DNA of 64,000 nt, taken from the NCBI RefSeq assembly GCF_024207115.1, contig NZ_CP100128.1, forward strand, positions 1,860,001-1,924,000, in the 5' to 3' direction. A program made the position numbers and the translations under genes. Positions 50,501 through 58,517 of this stretch are shown here, one piece after another. Position 1 is the stretch's first letter, and each line of letters starts with the position of its first letter. Source of the stretch: Chromobacterium sp. IIBBL 290-4. GTDB lineage: Bacteria > Pseudomonadota > Gammaproteobacteria > Burkholderiales > Chromobacteriaceae. Below the pieces are notes generated by a model. That model was not told the origin of the DNA and ran no database searches. It saw nothing but the letters and a program-made list of their open reading frames with translations.

Positions 50501-53500
50501 CAGATCCGATCGAGCGACATCATGAATTTCACCAATGCCAGCGAAAGCATAGTCGGCAGCGCGAACAATGACTCGATCAATGGCATGGGCGGCGACGATT
50601 CGATTCAAGGTGGCCAGGGCGATGACTACTTGGACGGCGGCGCAGGCAACGACCTCTATCAGCTGCGGCGCGGCGATGGCCAGGACACCATCAGCAATTA
50701 CGATTCCAGCACCGGCCGCAAGGACACGCTGCAATTCCTGGATGTAGCGTCCGGCGAATTGCGTGGGCTTTACCGCCAAGGGAACGACCTGATTCTGGCT
50801 TATGGGGCAGAGGATCAAGTGACCTTGAAGAACCACTATTATTCGTCGACATATCGGGTGGATGACATTGTATTCAGCGATGCGCGTTGGAGCATGGACG
50901 AACTCATGCGCCACTACGCCGTCCAGATCCGATCGAGCGACATCATGAATTTCACTAATGCCAGCGAAAGCATAGTCGGCAGCGCGAACAATGACTCGAT
51001 CAATGGCATGGGCGGCGACGATTCGATTCAAGGTGGCCAGGGCGATGACTACTTGGACGGCGGCGCAGGCAACGACCTCTATCAGCTGCGGCGCGGCGAT
51101 GGCCAGGACACCATCAGCAATTACGATTCCAGCACCGGCCGCAAGGACACGCTGCAATTCCTGGATGTAGCGTCCGGCGAATTGCGTGGGCTTTACCGCC
51201 AAGGGAACGACCTGATTCTGGCTTATGGGGCAGAGGATCAAGTGACCTTGAAGAACCACTATTATTCGTCGACATATCGGGTGGATGACATTGTATTCAG
51301 CGATGCGCGTTGGAGCATGGACGAACTCATGCGCCACTACGCCGTCCAGATCCGATCGAGCGACATCATGAATTTCACTAATGCCAGCGAAAGCATAGTC
51401 GGCAGCGCGAACAATGACTCGATCAATGGCATGGGCGGCGACGATTCGATTCAAGGTGGCCAGGGCAATGACACGCTGAACGGCGGCGACGGCAACGACA
51501 CCTTGAATGGCGGCCAGGGCGATGACTACTTGGACGGCGGCGCAGGCAACGACCTCTATCAGCTGCGGCGCGGCGATGGCCAGGACACCATCAGCAATTA
51601 CGATTCCAGCACCGGCCGCAAGGACACGCTGCAATTCCTGGATGTAGCGCCCGGCGAATTGCGTGGGCTTTACCGCCAAGGGAACGACCTGATTCTGGCT
51701 TATGGGGCAGAGGATCAAGTGACCTTGAAGAACCACTATTATTCGTCGACATATCGGGTGGATGACATTGTATTCAGCGATGCGCGTTGGAGCATGGACG
51801 AACTCATGCGCCACTACGCCGTCCAGATCCGATCGAGCGACATCATGAATTTCACCAATGCCAGCGAAAGCATAGTCGGCAGCGCGAACAATGACTCGAT
51901 CAATGGCATGGGCGGCGACGATTCGATTCAAGGTGGCCAGGGCGATGACTACTTGGACGGCGGCGCAGGCAACGACCTCTATCAGCTGCGGCGCGGCGAT
52001 GGCCAGGACACCATCAGCAATTACGATTCCAGCACCGGCCGCAAGGACACGCTGCAATTCCTGGATGTAGCGTCCGGCGAATTGCGTGGGCTTTACCGCC
52101 AAGGGAACGACCTGATTCTGGCTTATGGGGCAGAGGATCAAGTGACCTTGAAGAACCACTATTATTCGTCGACATATCGGGTGGATGACATTGTATTCAG
52201 CGATGCGCGTTGGAGCATGGACGAACTCATGCGCCACTACGCCGTCCAGATCCGATCGAGCGACATCATGAATTTCACTAATGCCAGCGAAAGCATAGTC
52301 GGCAGCGCGAACAATGACTCGATCAATGGCATGGGCGGCGACGATTCGATTCAAGGTGGCCAGGGCGATGACTACTTGGACGGCGGCGCAGGCAACGACC
52401 TCTATCAGCTGCGGCGCGGCGATGGCCAGGACACCATCAGCAATTACGATTCCAGCACCGGCCGCAAGGACACGCTGCAATTCCTGGATGTAGCGTCCGG
52501 CGAATTGCGTGGGCTTTACCGCCAAGGGAACGACCTGATTCTGGCTTATGGGGCAGAGGATCAAGTGACCTTGAAGAACCACTATTATTCGTCGACATAT
52601 CGGGTGGATGACATTGTATTCAGCGATGCGCGTTGGAGCATGGACGAACTCATGCGCCACTACGCCGTCCAGATCCGATCGAGCGACATCATGAATTTCA
52701 CTAATGCCAGCGAAAGCATAGTCGGCAGCGCGAACAATGACTCGATCAATGGCATGGGCGGCGACGATTCGATTCAAGGTGGCCAGGGCAATGACACGCT
52801 GAACGGCGGCGACGGCAACGACACCTTGAATGGCGGCCAGGGCGATGACTACTTGGACGGCGGCGCAGGCAACGACCTCTATCAGCTGCGGCGCGGCGAT
52901 GGCCAGGACACCATCAGCAATTACGATTCCAGCACCGGCCGCAAGGACACGCTGCAATTCCTGGATGTAGCGCCCGGCGAATTGCGTGGGCTTTACCGCC
53001 AAGGGAACGACCTGATTCTGGCTTATGGGGCAGAGGATCAAGTGACCTTGAAGAACCACTATTATTCGTCGACATATCGGGTGGATGACATTGTATTCAG
53101 CGATGCGCGTTGGAGCATGGACGAACTCATGCGCCACTACGCCGTCCAGATCCGATCGAGCGACATCATGAATTTCACCAATGCCAGCGAAAGCATAGTC
53201 GGCAGCGCGAACAATGACTCGATCAATGGCATGGGCGGCGACGATTCGATTCAAGGTGGCCAGGGCGATGACTACTTGGACGGCGGCGCAGGCAACGACC
53301 TCTATCAGCTGCGGCGCGGCGATGGCCAGGACACCATCAGCAATTACGATTCCAGCACCGGCCGCAAGGACACGCTGCAATTCCTGGATGTAGCGTCCGG
53401 CGAATTGCGTGGGCTTTACCGCCAAGGGAACGACCTGATTCTGGCTTATGGGGCAGAGGATCAAGTGACCTTGAAGAACCACTATTATTCGTCGACATAT

Positions 53501-54505
53501 CGGGTGGATGACATTGTATTCAGCGATGCGCGTTGGAGCATGGACGAACTCATGCGCCACTACGCCGTCCAGATCCGATCGCGCGACATCATGAATTTCA
53601 CCAATGCCAGCGAAAGCATAGTCGGCAGCGCGAACAATGACTCGATCAATGGCATGGGCGGCGACGATTCGATTCAAGGTGGCCAGGGCGATGACTACTT
53701 GGACGGCGGCGCAGGCAACGACCTCTATCAGCTGCGGCGCGGCGATGGCCAGGACACCATCAGCAATTACGATTCCAGCACCGGCCGCAAGGACACGCTG
53801 CAATTCCTGGATGTAGCGTCCGGCGAATTGCGTGGGCTTTACCGCCAAGGGAACGACCTGATTCTGGCTTATGGGGCAGAGGATCAAGTGACCTTGAAGA
53901 ACCACTATTATTCGTCGACATATCGGGTGGATGACATTGTATTCAGCGATGCGCGTTGGAGCATGGACGAACTCATGCGCCACTACGCCGTCCAGATCCG
54001 ATCGAGCGACATCATGAATTTCACTAATGCCAGCGAAAGCATAGTCGGCAGCGCGAACAATGACTCGATCAATGGCATGGGCGGCGACGATTCGATTCAA
54101 GGTGGCCAGGGCAATGACACGCTGAACGGCGGCGACGGCAACGACACCTACCTCTTCCGCCGCGGCGATGGCGTGGATCTGGTGCAGGATTCCGTCGGGC
54201 AGGATGAGCTGGCGTTCGACCAGGGCGTTAATGCCGATCAGTTGTGGTTCCGCAAGCAGAACAACAGCTTGGAAGTCAGCGTGATCGGCAGTGGCGACAA
54301 GGTGGTGGTGGACAATTGGTTCGGCAATGCCGCCAACCAGCTGGAAACCATACGCTCCAGCGATGGCAAGACGCTGGCCGCGTCCCAGGTGCAGGCATTG
54401 GTCACCGCGATGGCGGCATTCAACCCGCCAGCGGCGGGGCAGATGACGTTGCCGGCCGATTACCAGGCGGCGTTGCAGCCGGTGATCGCGTCCAGCTGGA
54501 AGTAA
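47564..54505 (+). CDS. Giant FrpC-like RTX protein with self-processing module
   Basis: A 2,313-residue type I-secreted RTX protein. Residues 1-237 are AT-rich coded, low in homology and contain a Ser/Gly linker of SGSSG repeats. A self-processing module starts at the Asp-Pro bond D237-P238 (RRDP LVLDLDGDGIET) and ends near residue 415; it carries EF-hand-like calcium loops (DRNGNGAIDSG, DANKDGKIDG, DLNQDGISQ). In meningococcal FrpC this module cuts itself at Asp-Pro when calcium binds. A helical region of about 300 residues follows. Ten RTX repeats of 141 residues cover residues 738-2183, each with GGQGDDYLDGGAGND-type nonapeptides. The C-terminal part (NDTYLFRRGDGVDLV, then LETIRSSDGKTL) is the haemolysin-type calcium-binding-related domain with the uncleaved secretion signal. 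ATG 47564 has GGAG about 10 bases upstream; GTG 47555 is too close to it. Confidence 0.9.
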   Translation: MAESISVGYRQLGPGYYHKFIVYTDGNGNKWATSGWAGKDTSIRFSDFSQSGSSGSGSSGSGSSGSGSSGSDFGNIITTGGASDPRRYDSSYPDYPKNSDGTDRYPGKDIKWENIKNGTDLSGDWKKITDAMDGIAGEKHQYRPLDQNSNTTADEALRRAGLPEPKDDNLGDNWAPGSGNNLSGDSNAVGDGGDRSQSGSGGGSGDPDEKTGGGASGGPGRGGGNAGSEGTTPPRRDPLVLDLDGDGIETTSTRDGKVILFDHDADGVKTGTGWVKPDDGWLVLDRNGNGAIDSGRELFGIDTLKSNGQLATDGFDALRDVDANKDGKIDGADSVFANLRIWRDLNQDGISQANELTSLSENQIVSIGVNSTAVRTDLGNGNLQTAAGTFVRANGTTGATGETNGAAANLDLLVNTFYRQFSDHIPLTDQAKALPTLRGSGRVRDLNEAISLSTELGKWVQSYAQQTTRQEQIDRLDGFIEKWADTADLKSLKAQADALSGNGVKLTYNLAGLAAGTAAYDAFIRKLGIVERFMGFTYGGANGQARFTPLDAGSGAISVTLAAEQMSSISIAYERFKTDIYESLLLHTRLKDYYGNISVTTLHGVPTFSFTGVEQLFTQAIRLDPRKGLLDLIEFMSACGEVKLMQLGWNATDFLITQLNSAPDLGAFTEELSSWTVRLAATAEHNLVGTSRPDLLVGTNSNDYMQGQDGNDILVGGQGNDTLSGGDGNDTLNGGQGDDYLDGGAGNDLYQLRRGDGQDTISNYDSSTGRKDTLQFLDVASGELRGLYRQGNDLILAYGAEDQVTLKNHYYSSTYRVDDIVFSDARWSMDELIRHYAVQIRSSDIMNFTNASESIVGSANNDSINGMGGDDSIQGGQGDDYLDGGAGNDLYQLRRGDGQDTISNYDSSTGRKDTLQFLDVASGELRGLYRQGNDLILAYGAEDQVTLKNHYYSSTYRVDDIVFSDARWSMDELIRHYAVQIRSSDIMNFTNASESIVGSANNDSINGMGGDDSIQGGQGDDYLDGGAGNDLYQLRRGDGQDTISNYDSSTGRKDTLQFLDVASGELRGLYRQGNDLILAYGAEDQVTLKNHYYSSTYRVDDIVFSDARWSMDELMRHYAVQIRSSDIMNFTNASESIVGSANNDSINGMGGDDSIQGGQGDDYLDGGAGNDLYQLRRGDGQDTISNYDSSTGRKDTLQFLDVASGELRGLYRQGNDLILAYGAEDQVTLKNHYYSSTYRVDDIVFSDARWSMDELMRHYAVQIRSSDIMNFTNASESIVGSANNDSINGMGGDDSIQGGQGNDTLNGGDGNDTLNGGQGDDYLDGGAGNDLYQLRRGDGQDTISNYDSSTGRKDTLQFLDVAPGELRGLYRQGNDLILAYGAEDQVTLKNHYYSSTYRVDDIVFSDARWSMDELMRHYAVQIRSSDIMNFTNASESIVGSANNDSINGMGGDDSIQGGQGDDYLDGGAGNDLYQLRRGDGQDTISNYDSSTGRKDTLQFLDVASGELRGLYRQGNDLILAYGAEDQVTLKNHYYSSTYRVDDIVFSDARWSMDELMRHYAVQIRSSDIMNFTNASESIVGSANNDSINGMGGDDSIQGGQGDDYLDGGAGNDLYQLRRGDGQDTISNYDSSTGRKDTLQFLDVASGELRGLYRQGNDLILAYGAEDQVTLKNHYYSSTYRVDDIVFSDARWSMDELMRHYAVQIRSSDIMNFTNASESIVGSANNDSINGMGGDDSIQGGQGNDTLNGGDGNDTLNGGQGDDYLDGGAGNDLYQLRRGDGQDTISNYDSSTGRKDTLQFLDVAPGELRGLYRQGNDLILAYGAEDQVTLKNHYYSSTYRVDDIVFSDARWSMDELMRHYAVQIRSSDIMNFTNASESIVGSANNDSINGMGGDDSIQGGQGDDYLDGGAGNDLYQLRRGDGQDTISNYDSSTGRKDTLQFLDVASGELRGLYRQGNDLILAYGAEDQVTLKNHYYSSTYRVDDIVFSDARWSMDELMRHYAVQIRSRDIMNFTNASESIVGSANNDSINGMGGDDSIQGGQGDDYLDGGAGNDLYQLRRGDGQDTISNYDSSTGRKDTLQFLDVASGELRGLYRQGNDLILAYGAEDQVTLKNHYYSSTYRVDDIVFSDARWSMDELMRHYAVQIRSSDIMNFTNASESIVGSANNDSINGMGGDDSIQGGQGNDTLNGGDGNDTYLFRRGDGVDLVQDSVGQDELAFDQGVNADQLWFRKQNNSLEVSVIGSGDKVVVDNWFGNAANQLETIRSSDGKTLAASQVQALVTAMAAFNPPAAGQMTLPADYQAALQPVIASSWK
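47713..47772 (+). repeat. 15-bp tandem repeat in RTX prodomain
   Basis: Four copies of AGTGGCTCATCTGGA (the last with two changes) encode a Ser/Gly linker. The unit is a multiple of three, so copy number changes would vary linker length without breaking the frame. Confidence 0.9.
49775..54112 (+). repeat. Ten 423-bp tandem repeats coding RTX units
   Basis: Units begin at 49775, 50198, 50621, 51044, 51521, 51944, 52367, 52844, 53267 and 53690. All are 423 bp except the 4th and 7th, which carry 54 extra bases (18 residues, NDTLNGGDGNDTLNGGQG) at their ends. DNA identity is almost complete. Rare variants group units 1-2 (ATACGCC for Ile), and units 5 and 8 (GCGCCCGGC for Pro in place of TCC Ser). 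Units 5-7 and 8-10 match as blocks 1,323 bp apart, so a three-unit duplication seems to have occurred. Confidence 0.95.
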
Positions 54506-54515
54506 GCGCTTAGTT

Positions 54516-54584
54516 CCCGCCGCGTTTGCGCGTGGCGGGGCCGCAAAAACGATAGCCCCGTCGGCTTAGGCCGCGGGGCTGTTT
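54516..54584. terminator. Double hairpin terminator between RTX gene and rlmH
   Basis: Two stems: CCCGCCGCG with CGTGGCGGG (54516-54539), and AGCCCCG with CGGGGCT (54554-54580) followed by GTTTT. They probably end the RTX transcript on the + strand. The convergent rlmH gene ends at 54615. Confidence 0.7.
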
Positions 54585-54614
54585 TCCTTGGACGGCGCTG
54601 GCGAGCCGGCGGGC

Positions 54615-55085
54615 TTATTCGCGATGGTAGGGGTGGTTGTTCAGTATCGAGTAGGCGCGGTAGATCTGCTCGGCCAGCATCACCCGCACCATGCCGTGCG
54701 GCAGCGTCATCGCCGACAATTGCAACAGCACGTCGGCGCGTTGTTTCAGCTCTTGAGACAGGCCGTCGGCGCCGCCGATGATGAATACCACGTCATCGCC
54801 GCCTGCCATCCATTCCTTCAGGCCTTCGGCCAGTTTGACCGAGGTCCAGTTTTTGCCGCGTTCGTCCATCACCACCAGCCGCGCGCGCGGCGGGATGGCG
54901 GCGATCAGCCGTTCGTGCTCGGCGGCGATGCCTTTTTCAGCGGTGACGCCGCCGCCGCGCTTTTCCGGCTTGATCTCTTTCAGCTCAAGGGTGATGTCGC
55001 GGCCGAAGCGCTTGGCGTAGTCGGAATAGGCTTCGTCCACCCAGCGCGGCATCTTGGTGCCGACGGCGAGTATGGTGATCTTCAT
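54615..55085 (-). CDS. rlmH: 23S rRNA (pseudouridine1915-N3)-methyltransferase RlmH
   Basis: RlmH methylates pseudouridine 1915 in helix 69 of 23S rRNA in 70S ribosomes. It is a small SPOUT enzyme of 156 residues. MKITILAVGTKMPRWV and the knot signature FIIGGADGLSQELK, then LSAMTLPHGMVRVMLAEQ and RAYSILNNHPYHRE, are all characteristic. It lies after rsfS on the same strand, with a terminator-like hairpin between the two. Confidence 0.96.
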   Translation of the reverse strand: MKITILAVGTKMPRWVDEAYSDYAKRFGRDITLELKEIKPEKRGGGVTAEKGIAAEHERLIAAIPPRARLVVMDERGKNWTSVKLAEGLKEWMAGGDDVVFIIGGADGLSQELKQRADVLLQLSAMTLPHGMVRVMLAEQIYRAYSILNNHPYHRE

Positions 55086-55110
55086 GGCAAAAAACGTGGG
55101 AAAGTGAAGA

Positions 55111-55140
55111 AAAACAAAAGGGCGGGAAACCCCGCCCTCT
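55111..55140 (-). terminator. Hairpin between rsfS and rlmH (reverse strand)
   Basis: On the reverse strand GGGCGGG and CCCGCCC form a stem around GTTT, followed by CTTTTGTTTTT. This is a good intrinsic terminator or attenuator after rsfS, leaving rlmH 26 bases downstream with either a separate promoter or partial read-through. Confidence 0.65.
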
Positions 55141-55151
55141 GTTGAGTCAGC

Positions 55152-55520
55152 TTAAACCGCCGACCACGGCTTGCCTGCGCCGGCGGCGAAGCTGGGCTTC
55201 TGGCCGCCCCACAGGGCTTCGATGTCGTAGTAGTCGCGCACGGCGGGCAGCATCACGTGGATCACCACGTCGCCTGCGTCCACCAGCACCCATTCGCCGC
55301 TTTCGTGGCCTTCGCTGCCGACGATGTCCACGCCGGCTTCCTTCAGGGTGACTTGCACGTTGTTGGCCAACGCCTTCACTTGGCGGTTGGAGTCGCCGGT
55401 GGCGACGATCATGCGCTGGAACAGCGAGGTGAGGTTGCTGGTATCCAGTTCGATGATGTCCTTGCCCTTGATGTCTTCCAGGGCTTCCACTGCCAGTTTG
55501 CTGATTGCTTGAATGTCCAT
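55152..55520 (-). CDS. rsfS: Ribosome silencing factor RsfS
   Basis: RsfS binds ribosomal protein L14 and blocks subunit joining when nutrients are low. The 122-residue protein has the family pattern ALEDIKGKDIIELDTSNLTSLFQRMIVATG, then GEWVLVDAGDVVIHVMLPAVRDYYDIEALW. It sits between nadD and rlmH, as in many proteobacteria, 79 bases after nadD. A hairpin follows it. Confidence 0.95.
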   Translation of the reverse strand: MDIQAISKLAVEALEDIKGKDIIELDTSNLTSLFQRMIVATGDSNRQVKALANNVQVTLKEAGVDIVGSEGHESGEWVLVDAGDVVIHVMLPAVRDYYDIEALWGGQKPSFAAGAGKPWSAV

Positions 55521-55599
55521 GATTCCTTTTCCTGTGCCGGTACTTAGCAGGCGCAGGAGCCGGCAAGAGGTACCACAAAAGAGCGAGTAAGGCGGCGCC

Positions 55600-56238
55600 T
55601 TACCGGTATAGGCCGTGTTGGCGGATATAGGCCAGCGCGGCGGGGGCGATCAGGCCCTCCACCGCTTCGTTCGCGGCCAGCATTTCCCTCAGGCGGGTAG
55701 CGGACAGGTCGAACGGCGGCAGGGCCAGGGGCCGGATTGTACCGGAAGCCGTTCGATTTGAAAAATCATGGACTTGGCGGGTGTCCCACTCTTGCCGCAC
55801 TTCGGGCGGCAGGGCGGCGGCGTCGAAGCCGGGGCGCATCGCCACCGCCAGGTTGGCGAGGCGGAACAGCTCGCGCCATTCTTGCCAGCTAGACAAGTTG
55901 AACAGCGAGTCGCCGCCGATCAGAAACCATAATTCGGCGGCGTCGCCCAGCTCGGCGCGCAGCTCGCGCAGCGTGTCCACGGTGTAGGCGGGCTTGGCGC
56001 GGCGGACTTCGCGGTCGTCGCTTTGCAGGCGGGCATCGCCTTCGATGGCGAGCTTCACCATTTCCAGCCGTTGGCGGGGAGAAGCGTGCGGGCCGCTGTC
56101 GCGGTGATAGGGCTGGCCCGCCGGGATCAGCTTGACCTGGTCCAGCGCCAATTCGTCGGCGAAGGCGCGCGCCATGCGCAGATGGGCCAGGTGGATGGGG
56201 TCGAAGGTGCCGCCGAAGACCCCGACGCGCATCGTCAT
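55600..56238 (-). CDS. nadD: Nicotinate-nucleotide adenylyltransferase NadD
   Basis: NadD makes nicotinate adenine dinucleotide from nicotinate mononucleotide and ATP in NAD synthesis. The motif GVFGGTFDPIHLAHLRMA is the (H/T)xGH-type nucleotide site; later SATRLREML carries the ISSTxxR-like signature. The 212-residue length is standard. The first ATG overlaps the carbonic anhydrase stop (4 bases); a second ATG two codons later could also be the start. It heads the order nadD-rsfS-rlmH. Confidence 0.95.
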   Translation of the reverse strand: MTMRVGVFGGTFDPIHLAHLRMARAFADELALDQVKLIPAGQPYHRDSGPHASPRQRLEMVKLAIEGDARLQSDDREVRRAKPAYTVDTLRELRAELGDAAELWFLIGGDSLFNLSSWQEWRELFRLANLAVAMRPGFDAAALPPEVRQEWDTRQVHDFSNRTASGTIRPLALPPFDLSATRLREMLAANEAVEGLIAPAALAYIRQHGLYR

Positions 56239-56816
56239 GCGGCCGGTTCGGCCTTGTCGCCGTAACCGCTGACGATCACTTCCAGCCGGCCGGTGGACGG
56301 GTGGATCACCAGGCCGTGCACCGGAATGTCCTTGGGCATCAGCGGGTGGTTGCGTATGGTCTGCACCGAGTGGCGCACGCTGTCGGCCACGTTGTCGAAG
56401 CCCTTCAGCCAGTTGTCCAGGTCGATGCCGGCGCCGCGCAGCGTGGCGATGGTTTCTTCGCTGACGCCGCGTTCCTGGGCGTGGCTGAGAATCTTGTGCG
56501 GGTCGATGGCGCGCATGCCGCAGTCGTGGTGGGCCACCACGCAGATTTCTTCGGCGCGCAGCTCATAAACGGCGACGATCAGGCTGCGCATCACCGAGCC
56601 CCATTGGTGGGTGATCAGCGCGCCGGCGTTCTTGATCAGCTTGGCGTCGCCGTTCTTCAGGCCCATGGCCTTGGGCAGCAGCTCCACCAGACGGGCGTCC
56701 ATGCAAGCCAGGATGGCCAGGCCTTTGCCCGGAAACTTGTCGGTTTTGAATTGTTCGTACTCGCGGTTTTCCACGAAGGCGCGGTTGTGGTCGAGCAGGG
56801 TATTCAGTCGGTCCAT
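56235..56816 (-). CDS. Beta-class carbonic anhydrase
   Basis: A 193-residue beta-carbonic anhydrase interconverting carbon dioxide and bicarbonate. Zinc ligands are C38 (ACMDARL), with D40-R42 as the catalytic dyad, and H96 with C99 in AHHDCGM. The start is ATG 56816, with AGGAAC upstream; an in-frame ATG 132 bases earlier would add a poor N-terminus. Its stop overlaps the nadD start by 4 bases. The 289-base gap before satP contains only the divergent promoter region. Confidence 0.9.
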   Translation of the reverse strand: MDRLNTLLDHNRAFVENREYEQFKTDKFPGKGLAILACMDARLVELLPKAMGLKNGDAKLIKNAGALITHQWGSVMRSLIVAVYELRAEEICVVAHHDCGMRAIDPHKILSHAQERGVSEETIATLRGAGIDLDNWLKGFDNVADSVRHSVQTIRNHPLMPKDIPVHGLVIHPSTGRLEVIVSGYGDKAEPAA

Positions 56817-57117
56817 GTTTACGGTGTTCCTGTGCGGATGTCGGAAAGGGACGTATTCAGCTTCGTATTCCCCTGTTTTTATTAGGGAAACGCGCAGATC
56901 AATACGCTGTATAGAGAGTTTGCTCCATTTGGGGCGGCATGCTACCACCGATCCAGCCCGCGCGGCGAAAAATCGGCGCGCGAATGATTATCAGATGGGG
57001 TTGGCCAGGCAAATTTCAATAAGAAGCAATGGCTTGCGCCTCTTGCCGGATGCCGGGCGCTTGTCTAGAATCGCGCCCTCAAAATATTAACGATTACTTA
57101 TTTAAATGGAGTATCCC

Positions 57118-57678
57118 GTGAGCGAAAAACTCGCCAACCCGGCGCCGCTGGGCCTGATGGGCTTCGGCATGACCACTATTCTGCTGAACATCCACAATGC
57201 CGGATTCTACCCGATCAGCGCCATGATCCTGGCCATGGGCCTGTGCTATGGCGGCTTGGCCCAGATTGTGGCCGGCATCATGGAATTCCGCCGCGGCAAC
57301 ACCTTCGGCGTCACCGCCTTCCTGTCCTACGGCCTGTTCTGGCTCAGCCTGGTGCTGCTGATCGTGCTGCCGAAAACCGGGCTGGCCGAGGCTACGCCGG
57401 AAGGCTATATGGGCTGGTATCTGCTGATGTGGGGCGTGTTCACCTTGTTCATGCTGGCCGGCACCGTCAACTACCCGCGCGTGAAACAGTTCGTGTTCGC
57501 TTCGCTGACTGTGCTGTTCTTCCTGCTGGCGGCGCGGGATTTCACCGGCAACGCTGTCATCGGCATGATCGCCGGCTTCGAGGGCATCGTCTGCGGCGCC
57601 AGCGCCATCTACCTGGCTATGGCTACGGTGCTGAATGAGCAGTACGGCCGCACGGTGTGGCCTGTCGGCGCGCGCTGA
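57118..57678 (+). CDS. satP: Acetate/succinate proton symporter SatP
   Basis: A 186-residue six-segment membrane protein of the AceTr (GPR1/FUN34/YaaH) family. The signature [21 protein letters not shown] is at the N-terminus, then [24 protein letters not shown] and [20 protein letters not shown]. It is very close to E. coli SatP. The GTG at 57118 ([12 protein letters not shown]) matches homologues and has GGAG 6-7 bases upstream; ATG 57106 would put that site inside the gene. It stands alone and ends at a terminator. Confidence 0.93.
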   Translation: MSEKLANPAPLGLMGFGMTTILLNIHNAGFYPISAMILAMGLCYGGLAQIVAGIMEFRRGNTFGVTAFLSYGLFWLSLVLLIVLPKTGLAEATPEGYMGWYLLMWGVFTLFMLAGTVNYPRVKQFVFASLTVLFFLLAARDFTGNAVIGMIAGFEGIVCGASAIYLAMATVLNEQYGRTVWPVGAR

Positions 57679-57700
57679 GCCCGGCCCGCTGCTTTGGAAA

Positions 57701-57732
57701 CGCCCCGCCGCTTAGCGCCGCGGGGCGTTTTG
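57701..57732 (+). terminator. Intrinsic terminator after satP
   Basis: CGCCCCGC(CGCTTAGCGCC)GCGGGGCG followed by TTTTGC. Strong GC stem. The convergent membrane protein gene begins its stop at 57737. Confidence 0.85.
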
Positions 57733-57736
57733 CTAT

Positions 57737-58495
57737 CTAATGATGGCGTCGCCCCAGCCACATCATCAGCATCTGCACCGATATGGCCAAAGCCAGCGCG
57801 GCGCTGAAGGCTGCGGGCGCGGGCCAGGCATTCAGTGCCGCGGCCAGCGCGATGCAGAAGGCGACAAAGGCGTAAAAGCCCCTCACCATGCCGCGCAGCA
57901 GCTTGATGGTGGCGGCGGGGCCGGCGCTGAGGTGGCTGAACACCGCCAGCACGCTGCCCAGCACCGGAAACACCGCCAGCAGGCCGCTGAGGCTGGGGCC
58001 TAATCGCGCCGACAGGCTGGTGATGATCAACGCCAGGGCGGCGCCGGCCAGCATCCGCGGCGCCATGCCGGCGTTGCGCGGCGGCTGGTCGCGGGCAACA
58101 GGCGGAGCGGGAAACAGCCGTCCCGCCAGCGGCAGAAACAGCAAGCCGGCAACGGCGCTTTGCCAGCCAGACGGCTGCGCCCAGTGTCCCAGCGCGACGG
58201 CCAGCGCATAGGCCGCCAAGCCCAGCAGCAGACAAGGCAGCCAGCGCCAGCGGAGCGCGGCCCAGCTGTAGGCGATGCCGAACACCAGGTTGGCGCTGGT
58301 GCCCAGCGAGGCGGCCAGCGAGGCTTCGCGGACAAAGGCGGGCGTTTGCTCCAGGCTCAAGATCAGCAGGATGGAGCCGGTGATCACCGGGAAACCGGCC
58401 AGCGCGCCGGCCACGCCCGGCCCCCATTTCTTGGCCGCCAAGGTGATCAGCCAGATCAGCGTCGGCACCAGGCACAATTTCAACAGCAACAGCAT
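57737..58495 (-). CDS. Membrane protein with two similar halves
   Basis: A 252-residue protein with about eight hydrophobic segments and no recognised family. The halves look alike: GPGVAGALAGFPVITGSILLILSLEQ in the first and GPSLSGLLAVFPVLGSVLAVFSHL in the second, each followed by a basic turn and further helices. This suggests an inverted or direct duplication as in small permeases. ATG 58495 (MLLLLKLCLVPTLIW) is chosen over 58555 because the longer N-terminus overlaps the DUF2804 gene end. The two genes are on the same strand, 22 bases apart. Confidence 0.75.
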   Translation of the reverse strand: MLLLLKLCLVPTLIWLITLAAKKWGPGVAGALAGFPVITGSILLILSLEQTPAFVREASLAASLGTSANLVFGIAYSWAALRWRWLPCLLLGLAAYALAVALGHWAQPSGWQSAVAGLLFLPLAGRLFPAPPVARDQPPRNAGMAPRMLAGAALALIITSLSARLGPSLSGLLAVFPVLGSVLAVFSHLSAGPAATIKLLRGMVRGFYAFVAFCIALAAALNAWPAPAAFSAALALAISVQMLMMWLGRRHH

Positions 58496-58517
58496 CGCTA
58501 TGATTTCTTCCCCGCGC

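Noticed and set aside
49649..54100. 1,483-codon open frame on the reverse strand of the RTX repeats
   Set aside because: The unit length is a multiple of three and the strand happens to lack stops, so ten copies stay open together. The product is a repeat shadow with no start signal.
49775..54112. Regularly spaced identical repeats that could suggest a CRISPR-like array
   Set aside because: The repeats are 423 bp, protein coding and contiguous, with no spacers.
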